The translations under genes were made by a program, and so were the position numbers. Of a DNA stretch of 64,000 nucleotides, positions 8,726 through 17,542 are shown one piece after another. The DNA comes from a virus. Below the pieces are notes generated by a model that saw only the letters and a program-made list of their open reading frames with translations, made no database searches and had not been told where the DNA came from. The stretch lies in the IMG/VR virus record IMGVR_UViG_3300033182_000980, positions 1 through 64,000 of that record; one strand, written 5' to 3'. Numbering within the stretch: position 1 is the first letter of the stretch; each line of letters opens with the position of its first letter.

Positions 8726-11338
8726 TTAAACTTCAAATCCACCAAAGAGAACATCACCTAACTCTTCATGTGAGGGTGCATCATCAACAGACACATCTTC
8801 GCTTGCTGTTAAGTTGAACTCGTTAGCATCATAGTTATTAACGAATAGTGACGCTGTTTGCTCACTATCACTTGCGTTCGCCAATCGGATCATCTCTTGC
8901 TGATAAGAATGAGGACTCTCAACGATCTCATCTGCCGAAGCGATGATTGGCTTATTGTACTTCTGACAAGATCCTCCAGAGTTGAACACGCATGAACCAC
9001 ACTTAGATGTCTTGAGGAGTGTAGGGATTTGATTAGCTCTATGAACTAATGCACCCTTATCACAACCCTCAACACCATTGGTCATGTATGCTGATGCGTC
9101 TACATAAGCATGACCAGATAGACCCTCATGCTCTGCTCTGATGGAGGCAATCCTTGAGCTGTACTCATTGACTACATTTTGATTAAATCGTGTAGCGATC
9201 AATACATCTAACTCTTCACCAGCCGCACCCTCACTCATTTTTTGCCTTACCCATGTGGCAACCTTCTTCTCGGTTGCTGTCATGGCATTTGATTTCTTGT
9301 TGCCAAGAATGTGAGCTGTTTGTTCTCCTTGATACCGAGTAGCGTCAGTTGGTTTAGAAGCGAGGTCAAATGCTTTGCGTACAAAGTCGTTAGGGTCTTT
9401 GATGTTTTTGACCCGATCATAATCCTCTTGGGAAAGGAGTCCAGACTTGAGGAGCTTGTCTACTTTAGCATGAGACTCTTTCCATAAGTTTGCACTCGCC
9501 ATCTTTTGTCTACTGGGGAGAGCTTCAATGGTCATCTTTCTGCTTTTGACCATACGATGTTCTTTGACATCATATTGGTTGTATGTCTCAACTCTCTTTG
9601 GTTTTGAGATGTGTCTTAATACAGAGGACACCTTTTGTTCGGGTGTCTTACCCTTAGCTACCTTCTGTACTTCCTCCACAGAAATCAATCCGGAGTTAAC
9701 TAACTTAGAGATTTGAACCATTGCCGATTTTTGACGAGACTCTAGTTCACGACTACTCTTTTGGGGCACATGGGCGTTAGCGTCCATCTGATGCTTACGC
9801 ATATTGTGATAGGAAGCGTTCTTACCTTGACCCTCATAAGTTGAGGACAGACTCTCAATGTTCTTAGCGATATGATCGAATACGGCTTTAACCTTACCTT
9901 CTGGAGATTCGTGTCGTGAGGTGATAGTGGATGCTTCTTTAGCTGTGATCATCCCTGCCTTAACAATACGACCAATCTTATCTTTAGCCGAAGCGAAGCG
10001 TTGTTCGAGGTTCAGTTCAGAACGAGTCTTAAAGTTTTCCTCGATTTTGCTCTTATGTGGGGTGTGGGCTTTAACTCCCATACCTTGACCTTGGTAAGAA
10101 CCTGATTCACTTGGTGTGCTCGCTAACTCATAGAGGCGTTCGATCTTCTTTGAAGCCGTTCTGTTGGATTCAACGACAGCGGATACTTGCTCCTCATCAA
10201 GAAATCCTTGATTGACAAGCTGACTTGCGATCCGATTGAGCTTCATCTCAATCTTTGATTGCTCAACATCCTCGGAGGAAGCGACAAAGATGTTTTCTTC
10301 TCTGGCGTTCTCTAGTTCTCTACGAGCATGGTCTAGGGAGATAAGGCTGGATTGATCGAGCTGAGTCGGAAACCATGTTGCAGATTTCTCTTGTCTATCT
10401 ACACGACCCTCAATGAGATCAATAAAGGCAGTCTGTAAACGAGCCTTAGCAGATCCAGATGCGAGGCGTACCCCATAAGACTCTAGCTTAGGGAGTAAGT
10501 TCTTAGCGGCTCTGTTCCAAGGTACTTCATTAACGACTTCCATACCTAAGAAGCGATCAAAGGCACAGTCTTTATTCTTAGGGATGATGTACATGGCTGT
10601 GGCACAACGCTTGTTGATGACCTCATCCCACCGACCATTGAACAGACCAGGGAAGTGTTCTTCTTTAATGTAGACACGACCATGTAGACCATACTCGGAA
10701 GCGAGCTTGGATTTGACCTCTAGGACTTGTGATTCATCAACCTCTGACAAGACTACATTCATAGGGTGTCCATAAGCGAGCTTACGGATGTTACGCTCCA
10801 TCTCTTCCCTATAGTCATCACCAGGTAGTTGAGACTGTTCGTCTGTGTAGTTGTTTTTATAAGGTGCGTGATACCTATTCTCATTCGGAATGATGTCAAG
10901 ACCTGTAGTGCTAGTCTGACCCCATGACTGCTCAAGAGATTTAAGCTGATTGTTCGATGGGTTATTCATGTGGCCTTCAGCGAGGTCTTTATAGACCTGC
11001 TCTAGTTCGGCAGTTCCGCTAAGGTCGGGTTCGGGCTGAGAAGCGAGCCATGAATGATCTACTAAAGTCACATCTTGAGTTGCTTCACGAGTGATCTCAC
11101 CCATATTAAGATCAGCTTGATGCTCTACACCATCGGGGAGCATTGAGATGCCCGAACTATCGAGGGGAATCATCCCACTAGGAAGATCAGCTAAACCTCT
11201 TGCTTCGGGGAGTCGGGCTTTCTCTTGAGGACCGCCACCGTATTCGGTGTCGAAATGAAAACCATCCATCATGTAGTTTGACCCTTGAGTAAGGGTATAT
11301 CCACCATTAGGCATATAGCTTTTGTTCTTACTACTCAT
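8726..11338 (-). CDS. Large virion-type protein with four helical repeats and a four-Cys cluster
   Basis: The 870-residue protein starts with a disordered, Gly/Asp-rich region. Four degenerate repeats of about 55-60 residues follow, near residues 362-419, 446-506, 534-588 and 617-674. Each has the pattern KI..LVKSGLI..EEV......P..KV..VF.HIAK; linkers include YQGQG, YEGQG and YQGEQ. A metal-site-like set of cysteines follows (C759, C780, C783 and C790, in KCGSCVFNSGGSC). The C-terminus is acidic. It overlaps the preceding gene (ATGA). No enzyme motif is seen. I infer an internal or structural virion protein. Confidence 0.6.
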   Translation of the reverse strand: MSSKNKSYMPNGGYTLTQGSNYMMDGFHFDTEYGGGPQEKARLPEARGLADLPSGMIPLDSSGISMLPDGVEHQADLNMGEITREATQDVTLVDHSWLASQPEPDLSGTAELEQVYKDLAEGHMNNPSNNQLKSLEQSWGQTSTTGLDIIPNENRYHAPYKNNYTDEQSQLPGDDYREEMERNIRKLAYGHPMNVVLSEVDESQVLEVKSKLASEYGLHGRVYIKEEHFPGLFNGRWDEVINKRCATAMYIIPKNKDCAFDRFLGMEVVNEVPWNRAAKNLLPKLESYGVRLASGSAKARLQTAFIDLIEGRVDRQEKSATWFPTQLDQSSLISLDHARRELENAREENIFVASSEDVEQSKIEMKLNRIASQLVNQGFLDEEQVSAVVESNRTASKKIERLYELASTPSESGSYQGQGMGVKAHTPHKSKIEENFKTRSELNLEQRFASAKDKIGRIVKAGMITAKEASTITSRHESPEGKVKAVFDHIAKNIESLSSTYEGQGKNASYHNMRKHQMDANAHVPQKSSRELESRQKSAMVQISKLVNSGLISVEEVQKVAKGKTPEQKVSSVLRHISKPKRVETYNQYDVKEHRMVKSRKMTIEALPSRQKMASANLWKESHAKVDKLLKSGLLSQEDYDRVKNIKDPNDFVRKAFDLASKPTDATRYQGEQTAHILGNKKSNAMTATEKKVATWVRQKMSEGAAGEELDVLIATRFNQNVVNEYSSRIASIRAEHEGLSGHAYVDASAYMTNGVEGCDKGALVHRANQIPTLLKTSKCGSCVFNSGGSCQKYNKPIIASADEIVESPHSYQQEMIRLANASDSEQTASLFVNNYDANEFNLTASEDVSVDDAPSHEELGDVLFGGFEV

Positions 11339-11958
11339 TTTTTGACCTTTCTTGGTGATGAGAAATCTCTCTTAGGAATGTCCTTACCCTCCGAGTCTTT
11401 TTCAATCTCGCCCTCTTCTACCTCTATAGCCCAACCTTCGGGGTCATCTTTCATTTCCTCAATCTCGTCCATGACTTGATTGAGCATCTTGTCTTGTTCA
11501 ACTTTCCAATGATCAGCAGTGATTTCATCATAGAGGGTATCAGACATAGCAGAGAGAGCTTCTACTACATTCATGTACTGCCTACGGATCGCTTTGATTT
11601 CCATAATGTAGCCACGACCACCTAGATTACCATCGGGGCTAATGTCTCTTGATTTGATCTTGGCAAATGTAGTGTATGCACTCATTGAATGACCAAGAGC
11701 AGATAAGGTAGACCTAAGAACCTTAGCTATGTTCTTATTGCACTTTTGATTGAAAGTGTGGTTCGGATCCATATTGCGTTGACTTGGAGGGTGTTGCCCC
11801 CAAGCCCAAGCATTTGAGTCATCGCCATGATCTTTAATGAAGCGAACTTCACCAGCAGTCTTAACCCTACCTGCTGTCTTTGATCGGGCGTTAATCTTAC
11901 GAGCTTGCTTTATAAGCATATAGCGTTCAGCTACTGCTCTTGGGTTCGCCTTTGTCAT
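11335..11958 (-). CDS. Virion-type protein with N-terminal AVAERYM motif
   Basis: The 207-residue protein opens with a basic helix (NPRAVAERYMLIKQARK) that shares the VAxRYM pattern with the ADP-ribosyltransferase at 15198-16274 and with the C-termini of two structural proteins. A Trp/His/Asn-rich segment (AWAWGQHPPSQRNMDPNHTF), a helical middle and a strongly acidic end follow. It is led by a class II promoter and an RBS-sequestering hairpin. Its stop overlaps the next gene (ATGA). Function is unknown; it is likely late and structural. Confidence 0.6.
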   Translation of the reverse strand: MTKANPRAVAERYMLIKQARKINARSKTAGRVKTAGEVRFIKDHGDDSNAWAWGQHPPSQRNMDPNHTFNQKCNKNIAKVLRSTLSALGHSMSAYTTFAKIKSRDISPDGNLGGRGYIMEIKAIRRQYMNVVEALSAMSDTLYDEITADHWKVEQDKMLNQVMDEIEEMKDDPEGWAIEVEEGEIEKDSEGKDIPKRDFSSPRKVKK

Positions 11959-11960
11959 AA

Positions 11961-12014
11961 TATACTCTCTCTTTCTAAATCTTACTGAAAGAGAGAGTAT
12001 AAATAGACTATTAA
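11961..12014 (-). promoter_or_regulatory. Class II promoter overlapping a 15-bp RBS-sequestering hairpin
   Basis: Read on the minus strand, TTAATAGTCTATTTATA (12014-11998) is a class II promoter. Its TATA is also the start of a perfect 15-bp arm (12001-11987) that pairs with 11975-11961 across an 11-nt loop. The 3' arm holds the AAAGAGAGAG ribosome-binding site and ends two bases before the ATG at 11958. Transcripts that start a few bases past TATA would lack much of the 5' arm. Confidence 0.65.
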
Positions 12015-12020
12015 AAAACC

Positions 12021-13085
12021 TTAGAGGCTCTGTCGAAGATGCTCTTCAACTACAGCCTTGAGACGAGCACGAAGGTCGTCTTTCCATTCTCTCTCGGAAG
12101 GCATCTCTGAAGCCTTAGCGATAAAGTACACAGTACCTACTGTTGGGTTAGCGTTGGTGAACCCCTGTGAAACTGTATCGAGGCTAAAGTAGAACGCATC
12201 GTCCTTTTCCCTATGTCCTGCACCCTTCATCTCACCCTCATAGTAGATCTTACCATAATCAGCAAGACCGCCCTCTACGAGATCATCGAACTCACCAGAA
12301 AGAAGAGTTTGACGAGTCCGATCTACATTAGATTTCTCTGCGTACTGCTTACGAATAGCTGGAACAGGAAGTTTGCCACCACGCTCATAAACCATTACAA
12401 AGTTTCCAACCTTTGGCTGTGTGATCGCTTTCTGATAGTGAGCGAGGCTCTTGAACTTGGCACGATAGATACCAACACCATTGTGTGGAGAGAGAGCTTT
12501 CTCTCTCATATCAGCAAGGATCTTATTTACTTGGTTAGTATCACCCTTAGCCTCGGCCTTTTCGAGCTTCTTGGTTAGACCACCAATGCCTCGTGCTGGC
12601 ATAACAGCTTTGAACTCGAACTTCTTGCTTCCAACTCGACCTGTTGTGGTGTCGATTGGAGAAAGCTGATAGATGCAAAGCTCACGAAGGTCAGCAGGCT
12701 CGATACGAGCGACAACGATGCAGTATTGCTCGTTTTCTGGAGTATGCTCAAGAACACCACAGTTTCTCTTGTTGTCGGGGTGGATGCACTTTGAGGGGTC
12801 AACATGAACAATCTCGCCCACCTCAAGAGGACCACTCTTCGATTTGGGTCTAGCTTCTCCAGGCTGACGAATCTTAACACCTGCACCTGCGAGGTATGAC
12901 TTAACCTCATTAGCACTCATGCCTTGTGGGTTAGACATTTTTGCCCAAGCCGCAAATGCAGCCGCATCGTCTGTATTAAGAGCAGTTGCGATTCGGTCGG
13001 TCTTGAGGAGGTTGATGAGTTTAGCCTTGAGAGCTGGATCTTTCTGAGCGAGTTTCAGTAGTTGTTCTCTTTGTGTCTTGTCCAT
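12021..13085 (-). CDS. Hypothetical 354-aa protein, late-promoter driven
   Basis: The protein is not recognised. The first 60 residues are helical (REQLLKLAQKDPALKAKLIN) and resemble the basic helical starts of other virion proteins here. The middle has beta-rich segments (GPLEVGEIVHVD, VGNFVMVYERG) that look like small SH3/KOW-type barrels, and four cysteines (CIHPDNKRNC, YC, LC) without a clear metal pattern. AAAGGAGATCC precedes the ATG, and a class II promoter lies 45 nt upstream. I suspect a structural protein without direct proof. Confidence 0.6.
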   Translation of the reverse strand: MDKTQREQLLKLAQKDPALKAKLINLLKTDRIATALNTDDAAAFAAWAKMSNPQGMSANEVKSYLAGAGVKIRQPGEARPKSKSGPLEVGEIVHVDPSKCIHPDNKRNCGVLEHTPENEQYCIVVARIEPADLRELCIYQLSPIDTTTGRVGSKKFEFKAVMPARGIGGLTKKLEKAEAKGDTNQVNKILADMREKALSPHNGVGIYRAKFKSLAHYQKAITQPKVGNFVMVYERGGKLPVPAIRKQYAEKSNVDRTRQTLLSGEFDDLVEGGLADYGKIYYEGEMKGAGHREKDDAFYFSLDTVSQGFTNANPTVGTVYFIAKASEMPSEREWKDDLRARLKAVVEEHLRQSL

Positions 13086-13129
13086 GACGGATCTCCTTTA
13101 AATGAAAAAACTGACACTACATAGCGAGC

Positions 13130-13146
13130 TATAAACAAACTATTAA
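13130..13146 (-). promoter_or_regulatory. Late-type promoter motif (class II)
   Basis: TTAATAGTTTGTTTATA on the minus strand overlaps the end of the dCMP deaminase gene. It lies 45 nt before the ATG at 13085. Confidence 0.6.
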
Positions 13147-13592
13147 AGACTCTCTGCCGACACCCCATGCTCTGATAGATACTTTAATCCCTCTTGGTGG
13201 ACATCAGTCTGTAAAGGGGCATACACTTTAATGATGCCTGCATGATGGATTGCCTTTGCACACATAAGGCATGGATCACATGAGGTGAAGATCCACTTAC
13301 CCATCGTAGACATACCGTTTCGAGTGGCATTTAAGATCGCATTGATTTCTGCATGATGACATCCGACATCATTTTGAGTACCGCTTTTGACACCGTACCG
13401 ATCACGCAAACAGTCCGACCCCCCACATAAATCTCCATTACCTCCTCTCGGCGGCCCATTATATCCTTCACTCACAACAACATTACTATCGGGGTCTACG
13501 ATCACAGAACCCACTTTCCTACGACAACAAGTGCTTGCAGAGGCGATAAGGGTGCATTGTTGCTTTCGGATTTCGATGTGTTTGAGCTTCAT
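13143..13592 (-). CDS. dCMP deaminase (ComEB-like cytidine/dCMP deaminase family)
   Basis: The enzyme deaminates dCMP to dUMP, feeding thymidylate synthesis. The zinc site is complete: HHAEINAI supplies His and the catalytic Glu, and SCDPCLMCAKAI supplies two Cys. VGSVIVDPDSNVVVSEGYNG and GGNGDLCGGSDC are typical of phage and ComEB enzymes, with the extra zinc ligands of the dCMP-specific group. I start at MKLKHIEIRKQQ (13592). A GTG at 13652 would extend the frame, but only into the ribosome-binding site of the divergent phoH gene. Length of 149 residues is normal. Confidence 0.9.
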   Translation of the reverse strand: MKLKHIEIRKQQCTLIASASTCCRRKVGSVIVDPDSNVVVSEGYNGPPRGGNGDLCGGSDCLRDRYGVKSGTQNDVGCHHAEINAILNATRNGMSTMGKWIFTSCDPCLMCAKAIHHAGIIKVYAPLQTDVHQEGLKYLSEHGVSAESL

Positions 13593-13652
13593 ATTCTTTA
13601 GATACCTTTCGCTTATAGAGTGAGGAGAATATACCCTCAGAATGGAGTCCAC

Positions 13653-14942
13653 ATGACAAAGGCAGTTTTGTTAGATACGAGTGTTCTAATACACGACCCT
13701 ACCTCTATGACCTCTTTTGGAGATGATACCGAAGTCCTCATTCCAATCTATGTTATTATGGAGCTTGATGTCCTCAAAGACACACCAAAGCGTGAGAAAT
13801 CCCATGTCGCTCACCTTGCCCGACAAGCCTCAAACCTCATCCTTGAGCTACAGCCACAAGGTAAGGTCAAAGTAGTCTCTCACGATGGTGAGATCAGCAT
13901 CCGATCTTTAGATCGTGCTAATCAGATTAGGTATGTAGACCTACTCATTCTACAAACTGCTATCCACCTTAAAGATGATTATGATTTAACTCTAGTATCA
14001 AGAGACATCAACCTTCGTATCATCTGTGAGTCCGTAGGGGTTAAATCAGACGACTACACATCAGACACAAGCACAGATACTCTTAATGGCATCGGACTCA
14101 AAGAGTTCGTACCCGATGTTGTCTTAATGAACCAGCTCGTTAAATCATATTGGCAAGGGGCTGTTAGACTCCCACACGAGTTTGATACCCCTTTCCATGA
14201 AAACCAATACGGATGGTTTATAGCACCAGGTGAAAAGACACATCTATTCGTACACAGAGATAACTCACTTTTCCCTGTAGATAAGGTGCGTACCGAGAAA
14301 GCTAAACCTAGAAATCTTGAGCAACGAGCCGCACTTGACGCTCTATTAGATCAAGACATTGAGCTAGTCTGTCTCTTAGGTAAAGCAGGCACAGGTAAGA
14401 CCTTTCTTGCATTAGCTGCCGCTCTGGAGCAGGCTCACACATATCAGCGTATATTGCTCTCGAAGCCTGTCGTTGATGTGGGTAATGGTATCGGCTTCTT
14501 GCCTGGTTCTTTATCCGAGAAACTTGAGCCTTGGATGCAGAGCTTCTTTGATAACCTCGATCAGATCAACCCTCTTTGGGACGCTGGTCCAATGGGTGGG
14601 GAGATGGGTAGCAAAGAGGGCTTCCTTGAGAAGAACCAGATTGAGATCCAACCTATCCACTCTATTAGAGGTCGCTCACTTAAGAGTGCGTTTATGATTA
14701 TTGATGAGGCACAGAACCTCACCAAGCATGAGATCAAATCAATCATCACAAGAGCGGCAGAGGGGACGAAGGTTGTCCTCTTAGGCGATCCTTATCAGAT
14801 AGACCACCCTTACCTCACCAAGCAATCTAATGGTCTTGTGTATGTGATTGAGCGTATGCTGGATCAGCCTTTATTTGCGTGTGTGAGTCTACATAAGTCA
14901 GAAAGGTCAAGTCTCTCTGATATAGCGGCTGACTTGCTTTAA
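13653..14942 (+). CDS. phoH: PIN-PhoH fusion (PhoH2-type RNase/RNA helicase)
   Basis: The N-terminal PIN nuclease domain (VLLDTSVLIHDP, VIMELDVLKD, LVSRDINLR) is fused to a PhoH P-loop ATPase. The ATPase has Walker A GKAGTGKT, the PhoH signature SKPVVDVGNGIGFLPGSL, Walker B FMIIDEAQN and the VVLLGDPYQID sensor segment. Bacterial homologues act on RNA, and phage copies are widespread with an unclear role. The start at 13653 has GGAG six bases upstream (13644-13647); an earlier in-frame ATG at 13620 gives a non-conserved extension and overlaps the divergent gene's leader. The 429-residue length is typical. Confidence 0.93.
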   Translation: MTKAVLLDTSVLIHDPTSMTSFGDDTEVLIPIYVIMELDVLKDTPKREKSHVAHLARQASNLILELQPQGKVKVVSHDGEISIRSLDRANQIRYVDLLILQTAIHLKDDYDLTLVSRDINLRIICESVGVKSDDYTSDTSTDTLNGIGLKEFVPDVVLMNQLVKSYWQGAVRLPHEFDTPFHENQYGWFIAPGEKTHLFVHRDNSLFPVDKVRTEKAKPRNLEQRAALDALLDQDIELVCLLGKAGTGKTFLALAAALEQAHTYQRILLSKPVVDVGNGIGFLPGSLSEKLEPWMQSFFDNLDQINPLWDAGPMGGEMGSKEGFLEKNQIEIQPIHSIRGRSLKSAFMIIDEAQNLTKHEIKSIITRAAEGTKVVLLGDPYQIDHPYLTKQSNGLVYVIERMLDQPLFACVSLHKSERSSLSDIAADLL

Positions 14943-15151
14943 CTCTTAACATAGACCTTTAAGACACCGTTCACCATTTGAACAGATACATCACCTGTCA
15001 TGTGGTGTTCGGTAGTCTGTAAACCATCTTTATCCTCATGGATAAGGACGACTTTATTGAACCCCTTAGCCTCTTGTCTATCTACCCCGACATAGATAAC
15101 AGGCTGGGTGATTTCTTGTGCTTCTTCAAAGCTCTTAACTGGATCGCTCAT
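14939..15151 (-). CDS. Small hypothetical protein with hairpin-controlled start
   Basis: The 70-residue beta-rich protein (VIYVGVDRQEAKGFNKVVLI, then GDVSVQMVNGVLKVYVKS) is not recognised. It is convergent with phoH and overlaps its stop by four bases. The start is set by an AGGAGC site inside a 15-bp inverted repeat. The hairpin and conserved start spacing suggest a real, late-regulated gene. Confidence 0.65.
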   Translation of the reverse strand: MSDPVKSFEEAQEITQPVIYVGVDRQEAKGFNKVVLIHEDKDGLQTTEHHMTGDVSVQMVNGVLKVYVKS

Positions 15152-15154
15152 GGT

Positions 15155-15193
15155 CTTGCTCCTATATGAGTGGGTTATTCATATAGGAGCAAG
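15155..15193 (-). promoter_or_regulatory. RBS-sequestering hairpin (15-bp arms)
   Basis: CTTGCTCCTATATGA (15155-15169) and TCATATAGGAGCAAG (15179-15193) are perfect inverted repeats with a 9-nt loop. On the minus strand the 3' arm contains AGGAGC, the ribosome-binding site of the gene starting at 15151. TATATGA in the 5' arm could be a promoter element. Confidence 0.6.
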
Positions 15194-15197
15194 TCAT

Positions 15198-16274
15198 TTA
15201 ATCTTTAATGATCTCGATGTTAGTGACCTGGATGTTCTTAGCGTCAAAGATCACAACCTCTGGCTCACCATTTACAAGGTGTTCCCCACCATACCAAACG
15301 ATAGCGTCATAACCCTCTCGTCTTGCTGACTTAGCCTCTTTCAAGTCACGAACCAACTTGACATTGTTTGCTCTGACCTTGCAAGTAAGGACTTTAGGGA
15401 GGATGGAGTCTGGACTTATGCCTAAGTTTTCCAATGAGTACGCTACGGCATCTCTCCCACTAGAAGAGCTACCACTAAACATTGAAAAGAGATCACCTAG
15501 CGTATCTGCTTGAGCTTGGCTCATTCCATGTGAACCCTCTATAGCGTCAACCACATCAACTAGATCGTTCATGTCTATCCCGATTGTGTCAAGATACTGA
15601 CCACGAGTCATTCCAGAGGGGGCTTTCTCCATCATCATTTCCGTGAGCTTATCATCCCACCCATGATGATAAAGATGGTCTGCATATTGATAGACCTCAG
15701 AGGGTAAACCTTTCTTTAAGAGGGGGAACACCTCGTCATAAGTGATAACAGAGTTCCTACCACTATCGGCATACTTGTAGGCTGTCTTTTTTGACACAGC
15801 GAAGAAGAACCCAGCCCCTATGTATTGAGGTTGGTTCAACAGTTCCTCCCTCATGTACTTAGCGTCAAAGGTCTTAAAATCACTTGTAGTTCCATGATAG
15901 ACAGTAATGGGTTTCCCACTATGTAAAAACTCTGTAAGTTCCTTATTGTAGAAGCTAACAGGTTCTGGGTGGTCTTGTCTTTCATAGTTGAAGCGTACCA
16001 TACCCTTACCAGCCTTCTTGATAAGGTAGCGTAAGACTACCTCATCAGACTTGGTGGCTTCCGAGGATAAGATATGTATCTTGCCATTGACCCACTTGGC
16101 GAAGTCTCCAAGCATAAGCCCCATTTTCTCTAAGACCCGACCATCAGTAAAGAGTGCCTTACCCTCTGCGGGTCTTTCCATGACAAAAGCGTCTATGACT
16201 TTTTTATCTTTAGTCGAAAGCCTGTAAGACGCTTTCATGTATCTATTGGCAACTCTTTGATATGGTTTCATCAT
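15198..16274 (-). CDS. ADP-ribosyltransferase (polyvalent/MuF-type ART) with sorting-like N-terminus
   Basis: The 358-residue protein has an ART fold of the H-Y-E group: VYHGTT (His127), GAGFFFAVSKKTAYKYA (Tyr near 166-168) and a terminal GYDAIVW...EPEVVIFD block (Glu337/339). It would transfer ADP-ribose from NAD to a host protein, nucleic acid or small molecule. The first 20 residues (PYQRVANRYMKASYRL) match the VAxRYM motif in other virion-type proteins here, so delivery in the virion, like T4 Alt, is plausible. Residues 21-115 are a separate helical domain. It starts within the stop of the membrane protein upstream. Family confidence is good; target and delivery are inferred. Confidence 0.75.
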   Translation of the reverse strand: MMKPYQRVANRYMKASYRLSTKDKKVIDAFVMERPAEGKALFTDGRVLEKMGLMLGDFAKWVNGKIHILSSEATKSDEVVLRYLIKKAGKGMVRFNYERQDHPEPVSFYNKELTEFLHSGKPITVYHGTTSDFKTFDAKYMREELLNQPQYIGAGFFFAVSKKTAYKYADSGRNSVITYDEVFPLLKKGLPSEVYQYADHLYHHGWDDKLTEMMMEKAPSGMTRGQYLDTIGIDMNDLVDVVDAIEGSHGMSQAQADTLGDLFSMFSGSSSSGRDAVAYSLENLGISPDSILPKVLTCKVRANNVKLVRDLKEAKSARREGYDAIVWYGGEHLVNGEPEVVIFDAKNIQVTNIEIIKD

Positions 16275-16624
16275 AAAGTCCCGTCAAAGTCTTCATCTGG
16301 TTCTGGTTGACCAAGAGGTTTACTAGGTTTCTTAGGTGAGGGTGGCTTACCTCCCCCTCCATTCTGCTCAAGTGCGGTAGTCGCTACATGGGTGTACTTA
16401 TCAAGGGCGGCTTGCCCTAAGATGTACCCGATCTGAATAAAGCCACTCGTGACAATCATGGTAACGAGAACCATGAAGGCATAGTGGTCGATTTGAGTCT
16501 TGTACTCCCACACCACATAGAACATAAGGATCTTCCACCCGATGTCAGCGATGAGATAGGCGAGGAACTTTTTGCTCTTGAGGGGAACACTGCTTAGATT
16601 CGTTGGGTCATTCTTAGTAGCCAT
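16271..16624 (-). CDS. Two-TM membrane protein, holin-like
   Basis: The 117-residue protein has a basic N-terminus and two hydrophobic helices (about residues 20-42 and 48-72, with IGWKILMFYVVW and MVLVTMIVTSGFIQIGYILG). A cytoplasmic tail with Gly- and Pro-rich linker and acidic end follows. Its size and two-helix layout fit a class II holin or a membrane accessory protein. It overlaps the ART gene by four bases (ATGATGA arrangement). There is no amidase next to it, so the holin call is weak. Confidence 0.6.
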   Translation of the reverse strand: MATKNDPTNLSSVPLKSKKFLAYLIADIGWKILMFYVVWEYKTQIDHYAFMVLVTMIVTSGFIQIGYILGQAALDKYTHVATTALEQNGGGGKPPSPKKPSKPLGQPEPDEDFDGTL

Positions 16625-16629
16625 GATTA

Positions 16630-17121
16630 TTACCTTTCTTTTTCATCAACCCAATAATCAACAAAGTATTTGAGTTGATCTTTGGTTATGCCTTTTATTT
16701 TTAGTTCAGCTTTAGCAATGCCATTTTCTTCACGAAAACGATCAAAATCTTCGTCTTTAAAGTAATCTACCTGATATGGATTTCCATCTGCATAGTAAAA
16801 GTAGATAGTGTCTCTGTTGTTATCATCTTCGTAGACCAAATCACCAAAATTCTCCATAAGGTCATCAGCAATGGATACTAGAGCCTCTGCAACGGCACTA
16901 TCCCTGTCATAGCCTTTACCTTTCTCATCGTACCTTATTTCCTCTTTGGCAATAACCCTGTCATTCTTATCGAGAATGATGTCTGTAAAGGTGTATGAGA
17001 GAGTGTGGGTGTAAGCGTCCCAGTCCAAGTCTCTGCTCCAGTCTGTGCGAGATGCTTGCCTCTCAAGGCGATCAATCCGAGTTTCAAGATCACGAATGAT
17101 CTCTGTTGCTGTTCTTCTCAT
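16630..17121 (-). CDS. Tagged late protein (MRRTATE N-terminal module), 163 aa
   Basis: Residues 1-24 (MRRTATEIIRDLETRIDRLE, RQAS) are the shared N-terminal module. The rest is an acidic alpha/beta domain (WDAYTHTLSYTFTDIILDKN, VAEALVSIADDLMENFGDLV, then ELKIKGITKDQLKYFVDYWV) that I do not recognise. The leader AGGAGATCTCACT before the ATG is identical to that of the tagged gene starting at 19013, so module and leader appear to have been copied together. It lies in one transcription unit with 17133-17483 upstream and the membrane/ART genes downstream. Confidence 0.75.
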   Translation of the reverse strand: MRRTATEIIRDLETRIDRLERQASRTDWSRDLDWDAYTHTLSYTFTDIILDKNDRVIAKEEIRYDEKGKGYDRDSAVAEALVSIADDLMENFGDLVYEDDNNRDTIYFYYADGNPYQVDYFKDEDFDRFREENGIAKAELKIKGITKDQLKYFVDYWVDEKER

Positions 17122-17132
17122 AGTGAGATCTC

Positions 17133-17483
17133 CTATTGGTTCACTCTAAGTTTAGAGCGTTTATTAGATGATGTGTTGACAGTTTTAGGGAGGTGATTGT
17201 TACCCATATTGATCCGAGTACCCATTGCCTTCTGAAACTTATCCTCTACGATCTGGGGGTAGTCTTTGGGCTTGGTGCTAAAGGCATAGATTTCGTTGAG
17301 TCGATACTGCTCTTCCTCGGTCATTCCAGGAAGGAGCTTCAAGAAATCGTCTCTTGCTTTCTGATTGTCGTTCGATAGGAACTCTAAGATCAAGTAAGCA
17401 GGGAGTACAGGCATATTGGTGGGGTCATCTTCCACACCCTTAAGAGTGTTTTCACCATTGGGTCTTATCCAAAAGTTTTCCAT
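17133..17483 (-). CDS. Hypothetical 116-aa protein
   Basis: The protein is not recognised. It is small and charged, with a helical middle (PAYLILEFLSNDNQKARDDF, EEEQYRLNEIYAF) and a basic, Asn-rich end. A class II promoter lies 30 nt upstream on the minus strand, so it is likely late. It is the first gene of the unit that continues with a tagged protein, a membrane protein and the ART. Confidence 0.6.
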   Translation of the reverse strand: MENFWIRPNGENTLKGVEDDPTNMPVLPAYLILEFLSNDNQKARDDFLKLLPGMTEEEQYRLNEIYAFSTKPKDYPQIVEDKFQKAMGTRINMGNNHLPKTVNTSSNKRSKLRVNQ

Positions 17484-17513
17484 AACAATCTCCTCTCTTT
17501 TAAGTGGGGATTG

Positions 17514-17530
17514 TATAAAGGAACTATTAA
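17514..17530 (-). promoter_or_regulatory. Late-type promoter motif (class II)
   Basis: TTAATAGTTCCTTTATA on the minus strand lies 31 nt before the ATG at 17483. The same bases lie just before the ribosome-binding site of the divergent gene at 17543. Confidence 0.6.
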
Positions 17531-17542
17531 AGGAGGTGTCTT

